From assembly GCF_001949145.1 (NCBI RefSeq), contig NW_019091409.1:240885-304884 (forward strand): a DNA stretch of 64,000 nt. Direction: 5' to 3'. The notes beneath the pieces are model-generated. The model had not been told where the DNA came from. It ran no database searches and was given only the letters and a program-made list of their open reading frames with translations. The stretch comes from Acanthaster planci (Eukaryota; Echinodermata; Asteroidea; Valvatida; Acanthasteridae). The stretch's first letter is position 1. Every line of letters starts with the position of its first letter. The position numbers and the translations under genes are program-made. This document shows, piece by piece, positions 11,331 to 23,854 of the stretch.

Positions 11331-13812
11331 AAAGTAAACTGTCCATCCTCATAATTGATTTGGGATCTTCAGTACGCGATCAACCCAAATTTTCTTTTTA
11401 GTTTTTCAGGAGCATGACCATTAGACATTCATAAATACCTCAGACAGTCTTCCTACGCAGCAACATGCGACTTGACATGTCGACAGTGCTTGATTTGATA
11501 ATGCCCGCTGAGAAGTGATAATGCCCACTGCGTAAATCACGCGCTAGCGCCTGGATGTAAGCACAGACATTTAAACGCATTGACCGACAGTCTCACGCGT
11601 ATAACCGTGATTTTGAAAAGTATCCGGTTCGTAAGTGTGACGTCAGTTCAGTTTAAACCACGCCCACTGCACGTGCACTGCACATAGAGTTACATGCGTT
11701 GATCGCCGTTTACATGGAACCATGGAACCGGAACTTAACGCACAACTTCAGCGATCGTGTAATGGGAGCCTGCAAATCGTGGTGCGTCCGCCTTTGTGAC
11801 GAAGTCACTTACGAACTGGATATGCAATCAGTGGGCGAGGCGATGGATGGCAGTGCGTTCAGTGCGCATTACGCGCAATGCACTTATATTGCCTGTATTT
11901 GTTTACATGTGCTTCTAAATACGTTAACCTTTTTTTGCTCTTCGGTACTGTGTCTTCTTTTCAGCTGTTGCAACTGGATTGTTTTGAATCCCTATGGGCC
12001 AGATTAAGTAAACAGAGGAGTTTTTACAATTAAAAAATGGCTTCATAAAAGTTTATTCCTGGAATTCTTCAACTGTGCATAAATTCCCTACACCGAGGGG
12101 TGAATTTGCCAGTTTTGATTTTAGTCGGGCGCCGCGGCGATCACGAAAGATCCCTGTAGTTTTGAATAGGACCTGGCGGTCTATGCGTTTATATGTCTGT
12201 GTGGGGCACCAGCATCTTATGGGGGCACAAGCTTTCAGAAGTGTAGTTTTTGGGGGCAAGCTTTTGCCAGCTGTGTTCAATACCCACTTGCAAAGTATGC
12301 TTTTATCTCTTTTTCTTGTGGGGGGTACGTGCCCCCAGGCCTCCCATGTCTACGCCTCTGGATTCTAGGACTAATTATTCATATTCAGAATTATTCGTCC
12401 AATCACAGTTACGATTTTTGACCCACTACAGCCTAGAGTGTCAGCCAATCACAGTCAAGTGTTTTTACCAATCACTCCCGTTGACCATAGGCCTAATTGT
12501 GAGATCATATCTAATTTCGCAGGCCAGCAATCGGTGTTGTAAAATTCATGACCCATTCATGACTCACATTATGGAGTAAATGAGTAGACATTGGCTACTA
12601 GACAAATCTTCTCTTGGTTAAAACATTTTTTATCTTTGCATAATTACATTTTTGAATTAGTTAAACATAATTTGTATGTAAGGATTTACTAACTTTTGGT
12701 CTTCAGTCAACTTAAAGTCCTATTACAAATGTACCTGATCGTAAGAACGGCGTTAGAAGCACTCTGTGGAGGAAGAGGTTTGAAATCCAGTGGAGTGCGT
12801 ATTAAATTTTCAACATCTTGATAAGTAACCTTTCTTTGCACTGCTCCGATGACGGGGCTGCTGCTATATGATTTGTTGGAAAATTTTGAGCAGAGTGGAG
12901 TTTGCTGGGCATGGGAGTTTAGAGCGATATCCAAAATTCTCTTGAAAACAAACATTGTATAAGATTGATTTTTAATTTCGTAGGATTCGTTGTATGTGCA
13001 GTTTAAGCGAGCCGATAGAAGTACACATTGCCTATATATTGATATGCGTCACCTTGAGGCGATTGTTAGTTATAAGCAAGCTCATGTAAACCCAACCACC
13101 CCTTGAACAACCCCCTATTACATGTTCATGTACGCTTCTTATGATATCATGGTCGCTTATAGATTTTAAACAGCGAATAACCGACTTTGGTTTTTGGTCA
13201 AATGAGTTTGAATTATCCAGGATAATGATACTGGGTAGGCCTAACCGTTAGAAAGATTGGAACACAAGTGTGGGTTCATGGTCACAGGGTGCCCTAGCAT
13301 ACACCTGCTTTGCCATCCATTTTCAGCACAAAGGGATTATAATGTTGAGCGTTGTTGTCAACTGTTTAATATTTTGCTCTTTTTGTGCATTTGAAGAGAG
13401 TGCGTCATACATGTTCTTACTGTGGATGTTTGCCTCGGGGAGTACGTGTTTGAGAAGCAATTTGTAACAACAAAACCATTGTTCGAGGTTGAATTTTTAT
13501 AAACAGATTTTACGGGCCTTGATGAAGTAAAAACCATTGCTTTACAGCAGTATATATTATTTGAATGAGAAGTCATGAGCTCTGAAGAAATGGTTGTGTT
13601 CACAGAGCAACGCTGAGACCTTGCCCCGAAGACCTGGCACGTCTCGAATGCGTTTTTAGTGTACACATGACATTTACCGAAAGAAGCTTACAAGGCTGAT
13701 CCTCCATAAATCCGTCTCAGGGAGAGAAACATCATTCCACGGGCGCAAATGCAAACAGTCGAGCAAAGTTTATCGTGTTATGTAAAACCCGCATAGTAAA
13801 GCGTGTGAATGT
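11331..13812. other. Intergenic, nothing firm
   Basis: At 12200-12365 GGGGCACCAGC, GGGGGCAAGCTTTTG and a terminal CTACGCCTCTG resemble the interior and end of the hAT-like element at 13813, so a truncated relative probably lies here. TAGGCCTA occurs at 12488 and 13236. No gene could be supported. Confidence 0.4.
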
Positions 13813-14007
13813 CAGTGGCGTAGCTAGGATTTTACTAGTGGGGGGCACAAGGGGGTGGGTACCAACATGTTATGGGGGGCACCAGCTTGCAGTGGTGTGC
13901 TTTTGTTGGAGGCAAACTTTTGTAAGCCTTGTTCAATATCCATCCGTTTTTGAAGGGGGGGGGGTATGTGGGAGGCACTGGCAATTTGTGGGGGGCACGT
14001 GCCACTG
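13813..14007. mobile_element. hAT-like non-autonomous element
   Basis: Begins CAGTGGCGTAGC and ends GTGCCACTG, a short terminal inverted repeat of the hAT type. It is flanked by GTGAATGT and GTTACTGT, which agree at 6 of 8 positions as a decayed 8-bp target duplication. The 195-bp interior is rich in GGGGGGCAC blocks and does not encode a protein. Confidence 0.65.
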
Positions 14008-15225
14008 GTTACTGTAACAAAATATCCCCCACATGGGACCTTTGTAAACTTGTACTAGGAAGACAGTGTACCCACACCTATCAAACACTTGACCAAAACT
14101 GAGCAGAAAACTTGCATTTGTCGAACGTCCAATGTCGCAAGGCTGGCACTGCCTGCTTGCCCGTGGGGAAGAGAAACGTTGGCATTTCGTTGTAAATAAC
14201 TTTCTACAGTGTTTCATCGTGATCATTAAAAGTGAACGTTTATCTCAATCTTCTATTGATTTTTATAGACTATAAAATATAAAACAATTTTGGTATGCCA
14301 TTCTTAGCCCGCAAAGATGTTTGGAATCTTTCCGTTATGTCCTTTCTGAGGGCCAATGAAGGGGCTACAACGGAGTTCTTTTAAATTTCAGTTTATCTCA
14401 TCATCCTGAAAATGCTCAAACTTTGGACCTTGCTGTTGTTAACCACCGCGGTGGTTAACAAAGCAGTTTTCGGAAGGTAGATATAAAAAACCTCCATTTT
14501 CTGATAATGTAATATCAAATTCATAGATGTAGGGTTTTTGACAACAGAAAGATAATTACGTTTAATCAAAGGTTAATTACAGTTGCGTTTATCGTACGTG
14601 TTGTATTAGAACTCAAGTGATGTGCGCCATTTTCGAAAATGTTTACTAAAATGATCGTGTGTTTCTGTCAAAATATGCGGGTTTAGATGTGTAGTGGTGG
14701 ATTCATTTGAACAGTAGATAGGCAACGCAAATGTGGATGATACCAGCAGGTATTGATTCATTGTTGACATTACAAAACGAAAAGAGAGAAGGTGATCATG
14801 ACTTTCGATTAATGTTTAAACAATCCATTGAGGTTGCTCCATGATAAGAGAGTACTCGGACGTCTATGGAAGTTTACTGACGATGTACTCACATGGCAAT
14901 GTGTTACCAGGAGATAAGTTTAAAAGTTGAACTTCAGGCGAATAAATTTAAGGAATGAAATGTTGGCCTATACTTTCTCCATCGGTCAGGTAGTCCACCC
15001 GCTTCAGTAACACTGTGGAATTATCCTGTGTTATGGTTTTCAAAGGGTGCAGGTACAAAAAGTTACGCAGCATTTTGCTGTGCAAAATTGCAGCAGTTTT
15101 CAGTTACATTTTGATCAACCTTTGGGGATAATTTGCCCAAAAGTGTGAGTGGGCCTAAATTGACCGACACTTGCCAATTTGGTCGAATCTGGTAAATTTT
15201 TCTAAGTTTACATAACTGTTGAACA
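14008..15225. other. Intergenic, nothing recognised
   Basis: No gene, RNA gene or repeat could be supported. A near-palindrome AACCACCGCGGTGGTT at 14441 is the only structured site seen. Confidence 0.45.
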
Positions 15226-15226
15226 G

Positions 15227-15432
15227 TGGAATCGTGTCCCAACTGGAAAGAATGTGAAACTGATAATTTCAATGATATTGGAAGAACAGCAGTGACGAGG
15301 AACTGCTCTCCATATTATGGGATTTCCAGTAGGTCTTGTGTTAAAGAATTTTCTGTTTCGTTAATTGGTCCATGTGGGATTAGCTTTGGGAATGTAGATG
15401 ACGATGAAATAGTATTTCAGATCAGAGTTTAA
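15227..15432 (+). CDS. Possible last exon with a Cys-rich, thrombospondin-type-1-like module
   Basis: After a possible acceptor (TTGAACAG at 15219-15226) a phase-1 frame reads ESCPNWKECET, then GRTAVTRNCSPYYG, SRSC and GPCG, and stops at 15432. The spacing W..C, G-R-T-x-x-T-R-x-C, a later C and a final PC recalls thrombospondin type 1 repeats, which are usually phase-1 extracellular modules. Only five cysteines are present and the TCG block is missing. No partner exons were found, so this may be an isolated exon of an unseen gene, a relic, or chance. Confidence 0.28.
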
Positions 15433-18419
15433 TGTTTAACTCACAGGCAATCTATTATTCTTGTTTTGTGCCTTTACGAACGCGTATGAACATCACTAGC
15501 CAAACACTTCCTACATTATCTGCTGGGTAAATCTCATGTCTCGTGACTCCAGGGAGGAACGGAACACTATGTTTTAAATAGCATCATTCCTAGAATACTT
15601 ACAGTATGTGTTGGAAGCCTCCCTTAAAACTGGGCGTTCTTTATAAGTAGAATAAGTTAGTTTTGTTGGAGAGACACGCGCTTGGTGGATTTTCCCGTTG
15701 GGGTGTTAACTTCATAATGCAACCCCTCCTATCGAGTAATTTTTTAGCAGCTTTGTGCTGGGAATCCTTTCAATATCAATGTGTGCGTCTCGTGGAAGCA
15801 TGTGGGCTTCTTTAGTTTGAAATGTTAAATTTAATTATTGACTGCGAATGGAATGAATAAAATTACAAACACTCAGCAAGGAGCAGTCAATCGCGGTGGT
15901 TCAACAATTATAACTATAATTCAATGTAACCACAAAGTGGCGAACAAAGACATGAACGAATGAAGCCATTACCAGAAACATGTGAATTAAAACGAATTAT
16001 ATGAACCGCTTTCACCGAAAGGTACGCGTCTGAACATAAACGCTGCTGGTAAGCTCTCCACTTTCGATCGATTAGTTTTTTGTCTCCGAATATTATACAA
16101 TTCTTTAAGTTGACTGGAAAGTTAAATCACATTGCTTGAATTTGAAATAAAAATGAATATGTGAATTTAAATTAAAATCTCTTTTTTTTTCAAATCAAAA
16201 TTGGCAGGCCACTGGATGAAGCGGTCAGTCACCACGAACTTGAATATAAACATGGGAATGTTGTATAGCCCAAAATACCAAGGCTTGGACAGGGCTGTTT
16301 CCGGTAAAAATCTAGCTGAGATTAAAAAGTAACTTTATTAACTGATCAGTTTCGAGACCCAAACGCATCGCAATCAGACGGTGGGCTAACGGCTTAGTTG
16401 TTGACTTGTGACGGAAGGGTGGTTTCACTTCAGAGCTGAGGATGCTCATTTTTTTTATTTTCATCTGACGCACCCCAAATTGCATCGTGCTCACGCCGGA
16501 AACTCGGTGGCCAGTATCCTGTTTGCGATGTGGCGTTATGGATGGGCTTAAAACTGAATTTTGAAAAATTTCAAACGAATTAGACCATCCTCCATTGATT
16601 TATTATGAAAAGGAGAAAGTTAGCAGAGAGTGTAGACATGATCTATTCCGGTCTGGAGCTGTGAATGGCCGACAAACTGAGCTTTGATAAACTTCATGGC
16701 ATAACGAAAAGGCTGTTTTCATCTTCCAAGCCAAAACAGGTACAGAAACTAAAATGGGCAATGACAATTCGACACAAGGCTCTACAGACCTCATGAGTTT
16801 GATCCAAGTGCAGGCCATCGCTGATTACATAATTGAATTATAATTTCCTTATAAGATCGTGCTTTTCGTCTTTAAAACCGAAATGGGTACCTCAGTCATG
16901 GAATCTGCCCAAACCACAAGCAATCGAATTAATGTCACGATGATAATAAGGCTTTCTACCACGGCAGACCAAGATCCATTCAACGGCGGTGGTACATTAG
17001 AGGTTACATATAATGAGGCACTTGAGGTCGTCCGTTGACGAAATGAAACATGAAACACGTGCCATCAGGTCTCGGTTACCCGATAATCTGAAGTCTCATA
17101 TGGCAAAGAAAAAGTAAACCAACAGCACTAAGGTAACTTTGAAACTAGCGAATACTAAACCTGCTACCACTGTTGTCACATAGCAACCGTCTTGATAAAA
17201 GTATAGGCGACACTGACATTGCGGCTGTTACTGCGAACCCAGCATCACGGTACAGCCGTTATGGACAGCTACAGCCGTCTAACCGACAGTTTTTCTCTCA
17301 ATTCAGTAATCAACTCGGAGTGCACGTCGAACTGTCAAATCATTTCAACGAGCTTTCTCATCAACTTAATGATCTGGATGAATCAGATATACCCGAGGAG
17401 GTCGCTCATAAATACTTCTAGGATTTTAACTGTAATTCCCACGGCAAAGTCCGCCACTTCCAATTCTCATACTGCTACATCGGTGGATATAATAAGATAC
17501 AGTGCAACTTAAGAAACAATCCTCTGAACATGTGCTCTGAAAACATTATAGAAGTGATATGTTGAGCCAATTAAAAGAATCACGGCCTAGTCGTTCTTTG
17601 ATGCCAAGTCTGCTGATATTTTAATAGAACTTGAATCCAAGCGTGTCGACCCCCCATTTCGTCACTTTGGACCGACTATGAAAAGGATGATGAACAAAAT
17701 ATCCTGCCATCGTGACCGCTGGTATTACTGATTCCTCTATAGGATTGAAAATCATTGCCAACGTTAGAACAACCTGAAAGCAAAAACTTAATCCGATTTC
17801 CTCCCCCGGATGGACCCATGTTTTGGAGGTCTCGGCTTTTCGAGGTTTAGCATCGTTTGCCATCGGTTAAACACACATTCGTTGCCTCCAACCGGACGAG
17901 TAGGATTTCTTTGACGACCCAATCTGGTAATAGTCTTCGCGGCAACGATAACAGCCGATTCTCCAATACCAACCCACGCTGAAGCAGCTGGTGCCACTGG
18001 GCGGACAGAATAAAGTGTGTCCCTACGTAGTTGCGCAAGCTAAGTGCTGGGATTTTTCCAACGTGAATAGAAACGGCGGAAAGCCTGGGGGCACGATCAC
18101 AACACCACTGGATATTCGATCCAGAATCTGCCCCGTCCTGTCATAGGCCGCCTCCCTTCCTACCATCCCGGGGAGAGAAATGGTACTCATACCGAATGAG
18201 AATTATGTGCAAGAGGCAGATATCATAAATACTGATAAATCGATCGAAACAATTGGCATAGGCCTACCAAAAAATAATGCTATATTCACCCAAATGGCCA
18301 AATTATTTTCTGTTTGAAACTGACCTCCCTTTACAAGTTCAGAAAGGTAAGACGCTTCAAAGTTATACACATGAGCCTCAACTGTAAAATTTATCATTTC
18401 CCTTTTTTCCCCTGGCTTA
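15433..18419. other. Intergenic, nothing firm
   Basis: A + strand ORF at 17173-17421 (IGDTDIAAVTANPASR..., ending EEVAHKYF) is Ser/Gln/Asn-rich and hydrophilic, matches no family I know, and may be retroelement debris or chance. Nothing else could be supported. Confidence 0.35.
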
Positions 18420-19530
18420 ACACAGATTCCTGTATAAGTAACACATGGCTTCATAATGGCATTACCAACAGAGAAATTATCAGTGATAACTACTCATTGA
18501 TTCAGTTTGATCAACGAGGTGCCGATTATCATTTTGGTGCCACTTGTCACATCTCAAAGGACATATCTCATTGTGTCAAGAGTCAAGTAACTCGTGACGC
18601 CAAATCTCCTACTTTAAACATGAATTTGGAGAAGAGTGAGCAAAATGTTCTGGTGGCTGCGCAACTCACCAGTACACAGCCCAAGCATCCTTTAAAATTT
18701 AAATGCTGTCATTAGTCAGTGCATACTTCTTAATCATAAATTGATAGAATTTTTATTCGGTAACACAGATCGTAGAAGATGTGACGGCTTTCTCCGTGAG
18801 CTGCAGTTAACTATTTAACCCGTTGAAGTAGAGTCACTTGTAGTTCTAGTACCTGCATTGACCTATTAATAACATGTCGCTCCAAGTACATCAACGTCAT
18901 TAGTGATAGTGCCAAAGCACAAGTGATTATGGTACTCTTCAGCAGGTAGAATAATGCTAATTTTAAAGTTCTCCAAGGGCCTCGAATATTAAAATAAAAA
19001 AGATACAGTTGCCTCGTTTTTCAGCAGACATGTTTTAGATGAATAAAATTATTGCCGTTGCTGCCGTGGTGTTACAATGGTTGGAGTAGGTAATGGTCTC
19101 CCAGACAGTTGAGGCAGACGAGGAACAATGTGAGATCATGAATAAACAACCAGATATGCCAAACCAGGAACAATGTGACATCATGAATAAATGAACAGAT
19201 TTGCTAAAGCTTGAATGTGACCACATAACTCAAAGTACACGCACACAGAAAACAATCCAGGCAGTACCAATTACCTGCTGGCTGCAAAATGCATTACAAG
19301 ACAGCTACGTGACCAAGCTAATGATTTGGCTAAACTTTGGAAAAAGAATGACAAGGACGCTATTTCGACACCCCATTTCATCAAGGAACAGGCACGGAAA
19401 GTGAACCCGTCTACTGCAACAGGGCTAGATGGAATATCTTCGCACAAACTTCGAACTTCTATTTGTCTTTCAGGGAACTATATCATTTATAAATCTTCAT
19501 CGGAAGATGTCGGTCTCCCTCCCGTACATT
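18420..19530 (+). mobile_element. Decayed LINE: endonuclease and reverse transcriptase fragments
   Basis: At 18424-18600 the frame reads SCISNTWLHNGITNREIISD and DNYSLIQFDQRG, matching the ETWL...DSEI...Y..R.DR block of LINE endonucleases. At 19326-19480 WKKNDKDAISTPHFIKEQA and NPSTATGLDGISSHKLR match the region at the start of the reverse transcriptase (N-P-x-K-A-x-G-x-D-G-I). The catalytic YADD region is not seen, and frames change between blocks. Same class of element as at 561-1420 but on the other strand. Confidence 0.65.
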
Positions 19531-20186
19531 TCTTTTAGAATGTCGTGGAGTCTGTGAGGTTTAAGTTAAAAGCACGTTTTGAAATTTCGCCCCATCACAC
19601 CACCATACGTTCTAAATCAGATTGAATTTTTGGGTCACAGACTTTTCCCAATGTTCCCTCCCAGACCAGTGCTACCAAGCTTACTTTTCAGTGTCTGTCG
19701 TGACTCCAGGATGAAACAAGTTACTCACATCCTGGAGACTGGTCAAGCCTTTAGATTTTTGCAACATTTGCTCTTACTTAGTGCACTTTCTTGCTGAAAA
19801 TTCGTGTTGTTCTTACTTTCTGTGATCTTATCTAAATATACCTTTTACCTTAAGTTTCCCGGCATTTTTTGTCGTTTTTATTGAAATTCCTCCTGTTGCT
19901 AATTGATTCTACCTGTATTAAGATAACCGTAATATTCCTTTCATAATACTGCGATGGTTTCGTGTTATTTTTTGTTTTCAATAGTTTTACATTTTTAAAA
20001 ATTTTGGTTAGTACTTTTTATCACTCGAGTACATGTATTTTCTTTTATATTTGTGTTTTATTTTAATTTTAATTCTTTTCTGTAATTCTACTCTTTTCAC
20101 AGCATGTTTATCATATTTCACATTGGTTTCATTTGTTTCTCGTCAAAGCAAATTTAGTAATTTCTGTTCCGAATGAAACCTGGGTC
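19531..20186. other. Intergenic, T-rich, nothing recognised
   Basis: T-rich stretch around 19800-20110. It could be the 3' end or tail of the preceding LINE, but this cannot be shown. Confidence 0.4.
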
Positions 20187-20662
20187 CAGGGGCGTTGTGA
20201 AGACCTTTTTTTTGGGGGGGGGGTGTATGCCAGAGTCAATCTCCGAATTGTAACTTGTTCTCCAACCACGTGTCGTGTAAAATTCACAAAGCACGGAGGG
20301 GACGTACATGTATATTGAGTTGTTTCCACCTGCGTCCGCGTGGAAAATGGAAATCCGTGGTACACTACATGCCGACGGCCAACGTATCTCTTTTATGTAC
20401 CAATTGCCGACCGAAGATCTATTTGGAGACTGGAATTAATTGTTGTGGGTATCGCACCCCCCCCCCACACACGTATAAGTGTGTATTTGCCTGCAACTGG
20501 GGACCCCCTATTGTTCCTCTTTTGTTTGTATCCATATGTTTTGTACACAGTTGCCAATCGGGGACCCTCTGTCAATCGGGGACCTTATTGTCCTCTATTG
20601 TTCAGGGTCCCCAAATGAATGCAGAAACAAACTCATCCACACACCCGGTTGCTACGCCCCTG
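20187..20662. mobile_element. hAT-like non-autonomous element
   Basis: Starts CAGGGGCGTTG and ends TGCTACGCCCCTG, an imperfect terminal inverted repeat. It is flanked by CCTGGGTC and TCCGGGTC, matching at 6 of 8 positions as an 8-bp target duplication. The 476-bp interior contains G- and C-runs and a short direct repeat (AATCGGGGACC twice near 20565-20585). No transposase is encoded. Confidence 0.65.
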
Positions 20663-23600
20663 TCCGGGTCCTTACACCTTTCCGAATATGAAAATCAGAT
20701 AACGTTGAAGAAATTCAATGTTCACATTCAGATTCATTGTTTGCCGAAAGAGTGCCAAATCGCACGGCACGGCGTTTCTTAGGTTGCATGACTAGGCCCA
20801 CACACTGTCAGGACCTTTTGCATTTATTTGCCCTAAACATTTTGAGGACATGAATCGACAGCCAGGAGGGGGTAGACAATGCCACCCTGTGAATTTCAAA
20901 GGTAAAACCATCTAGTTCTCATTTCTGCAAGACCACATCTTGATTAATTTAGCCACCTAATGAAGGATTCATTACTGGTTGAGTGTGCATCGCATCCGCC
21001 AAGGTCGACCACAACCACGGCGGCCGCTTGGCCAATTTTGTCGGGTAATCACGCGGCGAGGAAATTGCAAGTGACTGTAATACGCTGCATGCGGACGCAG
21101 CGAATAACACTCCCCACACCGGTAATCCTCGACTAGTGAAACATAATTTGATCGGGCCGCAGCTGTCTAACTTGAGTAATTGCGAAGTTTAAAGGTAAAC
21201 AATCTCTTGTTGCAGTCATCCAAAAGGTAACAGACAATATTGCTGTTTAAAAGTGCACCTCCACGGTTTAAAGATGGTTAAGGGACTGTCAGTGAAGTTA
21301 TCCTTTCTGGCAAGCTTTCATTTTCATTGGAGAAAACAATGAAAGAATCCCATTGGTACGATGCGTCTTTTGGAAAACTGCCATGACAAGTGTACGCCAA
21401 AGAACGTGTTCAAGACGCTGAAGTCAAGCGCAACTCAAAACGTAGCTGGTTCCCTGACATGAAGGTTGAATGATGACACTTGATGAAATCCTAATAAAAT
21501 AAACGTTTCTCATCTCTGCGGGATTTTTCCCGTTTAATTCCGTGCACACAGGAATGAATCACAATTGTAAAGTGCTTTTACGGAGTACTAAAATCCCACT
21601 GAACTAATAGAAAAAAAAGTTTTAATGAGATTTTCTGAGAAAAATTTGAACAATGCCAGAAAACATGAGAGAAAATGATCAAAATCGTACCACTGTACAT
21701 TTCAATGGCCCTTGCCGCCAAGGCCATGCGTGCATAATTAGGAATTTCTTAGTGAACAGGTTTATTTTGTTGCCTCAAAGGAACATAATGTACAAATGAC
21801 AAATGGCGGACTTCACCTTCAAACTAAAACTTACACCAAGTTGTTGATTAACCGTGCATGTCTCGCGCAGTTTGTGGTATGGAGTCGCATCTTTACAAGC
21901 CATGCGAGGTGGTTATCTGACGATTCGCCCTGCACCGACTACCATGTACATCAATTTTTAATGCTTAAATAATTCAGAAAAATAAATGGCACTTCACGCT
22001 CTTTCCCCTAGAATTCCCCGATACCCATTTACAACAGAGCAAACGCTGTAGTAAGCTTTTCGCTTTCTGTGTAGTTCCTCACCGCGTATTTGTTTCGCTT
22101 CGTTTCAAAAAAGCCATTTATCTAACGGGACACAGATCATATTTTATTGATGCCATTAATTTCTGTGGTTTTAATCTTTCACCAAGAGCCTGTTTGTTGC
22201 CTGTGGTTTTGTACGCTCACGTCAGTGATGTTCCCTTCTTACGCCTCGGTACGAGATAGATTCGATGTATCCTCCAAGCTTCCGTTTGGACGTTCAGTTC
22301 TCTTGAAGCGGTAAATAAGGGCGGAAAAATAACGGAAAATAGGTGTAACGTTTGGTTGCATGAATGTACATGTACGCTTGTGGAAACAGCCTTGTGAAAC
22401 GAAATGAACGAACAGAGAGGAAACTGTAAATTACAACATTGGGCAAGGGCAGAGGTGACTGTTAAAAGATTTGAAATGAACAGGAAAAGCACTATCAACC
22501 CTATTAGGGCATTGGGTTGGCTTCAGTGGTACTGTCCTTGCCTTCCTTGAGGCTGTGTCTTGGTATAGGTTCGGTTCCTGTCCGGGTAACTTATGATTTC
22601 ATTGTTTTCTTTCCACCTGGCGTCGTATTCTGCTTTTGATAACCATATTCCTGCGGCTCCCCTCTGCTAAAAATGAACATATCGTTGTGTCTTCCTCAGG
22701 TCATTGTGCTGATTTTCTCTTTTTTAGCACTCTGGGTTGCAGCTTCAACTAGTTCCATCTTAAATAAGAAGGGATAGAGATACGGCCTGTGTCTCTTCCG
22801 TACACCTAACCTTTATATTGACGAGTGTTCAAAAGCTAGCTTAGAATCAGAAGTTGACTCAGATTTTTAAACAAAGTTTGTTGGCATTGACATAAAAAGA
22901 AGCACCTTTGAAAGCAGAAAACAAAAGTTTGTTTTTCAAACGAGATTGAAGTTACACAATAAAAAATGTGTCAAATATAAGCCTTACATTATGTCTGTGA
23001 CTATATTATCATTCTTCCTCTCAAACCGATGTCGTATATTTTGTGTCTAGCATATACGCACGATATGCCTACTGTCGTATTAGTAAAACCTGCACCGTAA
23101 TGCCAGAAAATCCAGAGGCGTAGAGGGAGTTAGGGACCCAGTCCACCCTAAGCTGTACAGAAAGAGAGAGAGAGTAGCGCCAACTTCAGATTTTGGAACC
23201 AAAATGGCGGCGCATTACGTGTGTAGTACAGTACGCAGCTGTTACGTGTTATTATTGCCCATTTGCACTGACACATAATCCGCCATTTGGTTCCAACATT
23301 TGAGACACTTACGTCGCTACTATCCTTAAACGGCACTGAGTCCACCCTGCATGCTGAAAGCTTATGTCTGCCTTGTGCTTCTGTGAAGCCTTTCCATTTA
23401 AAGGTTTACCAAGACGAACTCGGTACTTATCAAAAATGAGTCACAATTTTCTCCGGCGTATTTGACCTAAACTGACGTCTCAGGAATGTTTCATTGACAG
23501 AAAAACGACTCGAATCGTCAACCTTTTTTGAATAAGGCTGCGCGTATTGTTTTTTGGGCACTCAAAATTTTTGTTTAAATTTTGTCTGGATAAGGATAAA

Positions 23601-23716
23601 GCAGTATATACTTTAAAAGGTTAAAAGTCCTGAATAACAACCCGCATAAGTGAGTAAATTAACGCTTATTAAATTGACAGGCTGGATTTCTGTTCTTGTT
23701 ACCTTTTCTACGGCAG
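20663..23716. other. Sequence upstream of receptor exon 2, nothing recognised
   Basis: No exon with the GGxFALPGGG...WNDS pattern was found here or anywhere upstream in the window, although both other family first exons are easy to see. This region is probably first intron. No RNA gene or clear transposon seen. Confidence 0.45.
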
Positions 23717-23854
23717 TGCGAGGCCGGCTTGGGCACCCGTGTGTTTTTTGATCAGCTTTATCGCGAGCCGCAGAAGATCATGATCCTGGGCCCAGCGTGC
23801 TCAACCGCCACTCAAGCCGTGGCCGAGACGGCCTACTACTGGAATCTAGTCACG
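23717..23854 (+). CDS. Receptor exon 2: flytrap domain, lobe 1
   Basis: 46 codons, phase 0 at both ends, acceptor TACGGCAG and donor GTGAGT. Starts CEAGLGTRVFFDQLYREP and contains GPACSTATQAVAETAYYWNL, aligning with the GABBR1 segment that begins CDPG and holds GCSSVSTLVAEA. The opening Cys continues from the WNDS-K/R end of the family first exon. Confidence 0.93.

Noticed and set aside
18314-18715. 133-codon ORF as a host gene
   Set aside because: Its recognisable part matches LINE endonuclease, with a reverse transcriptase fragment following; retroelement debris.
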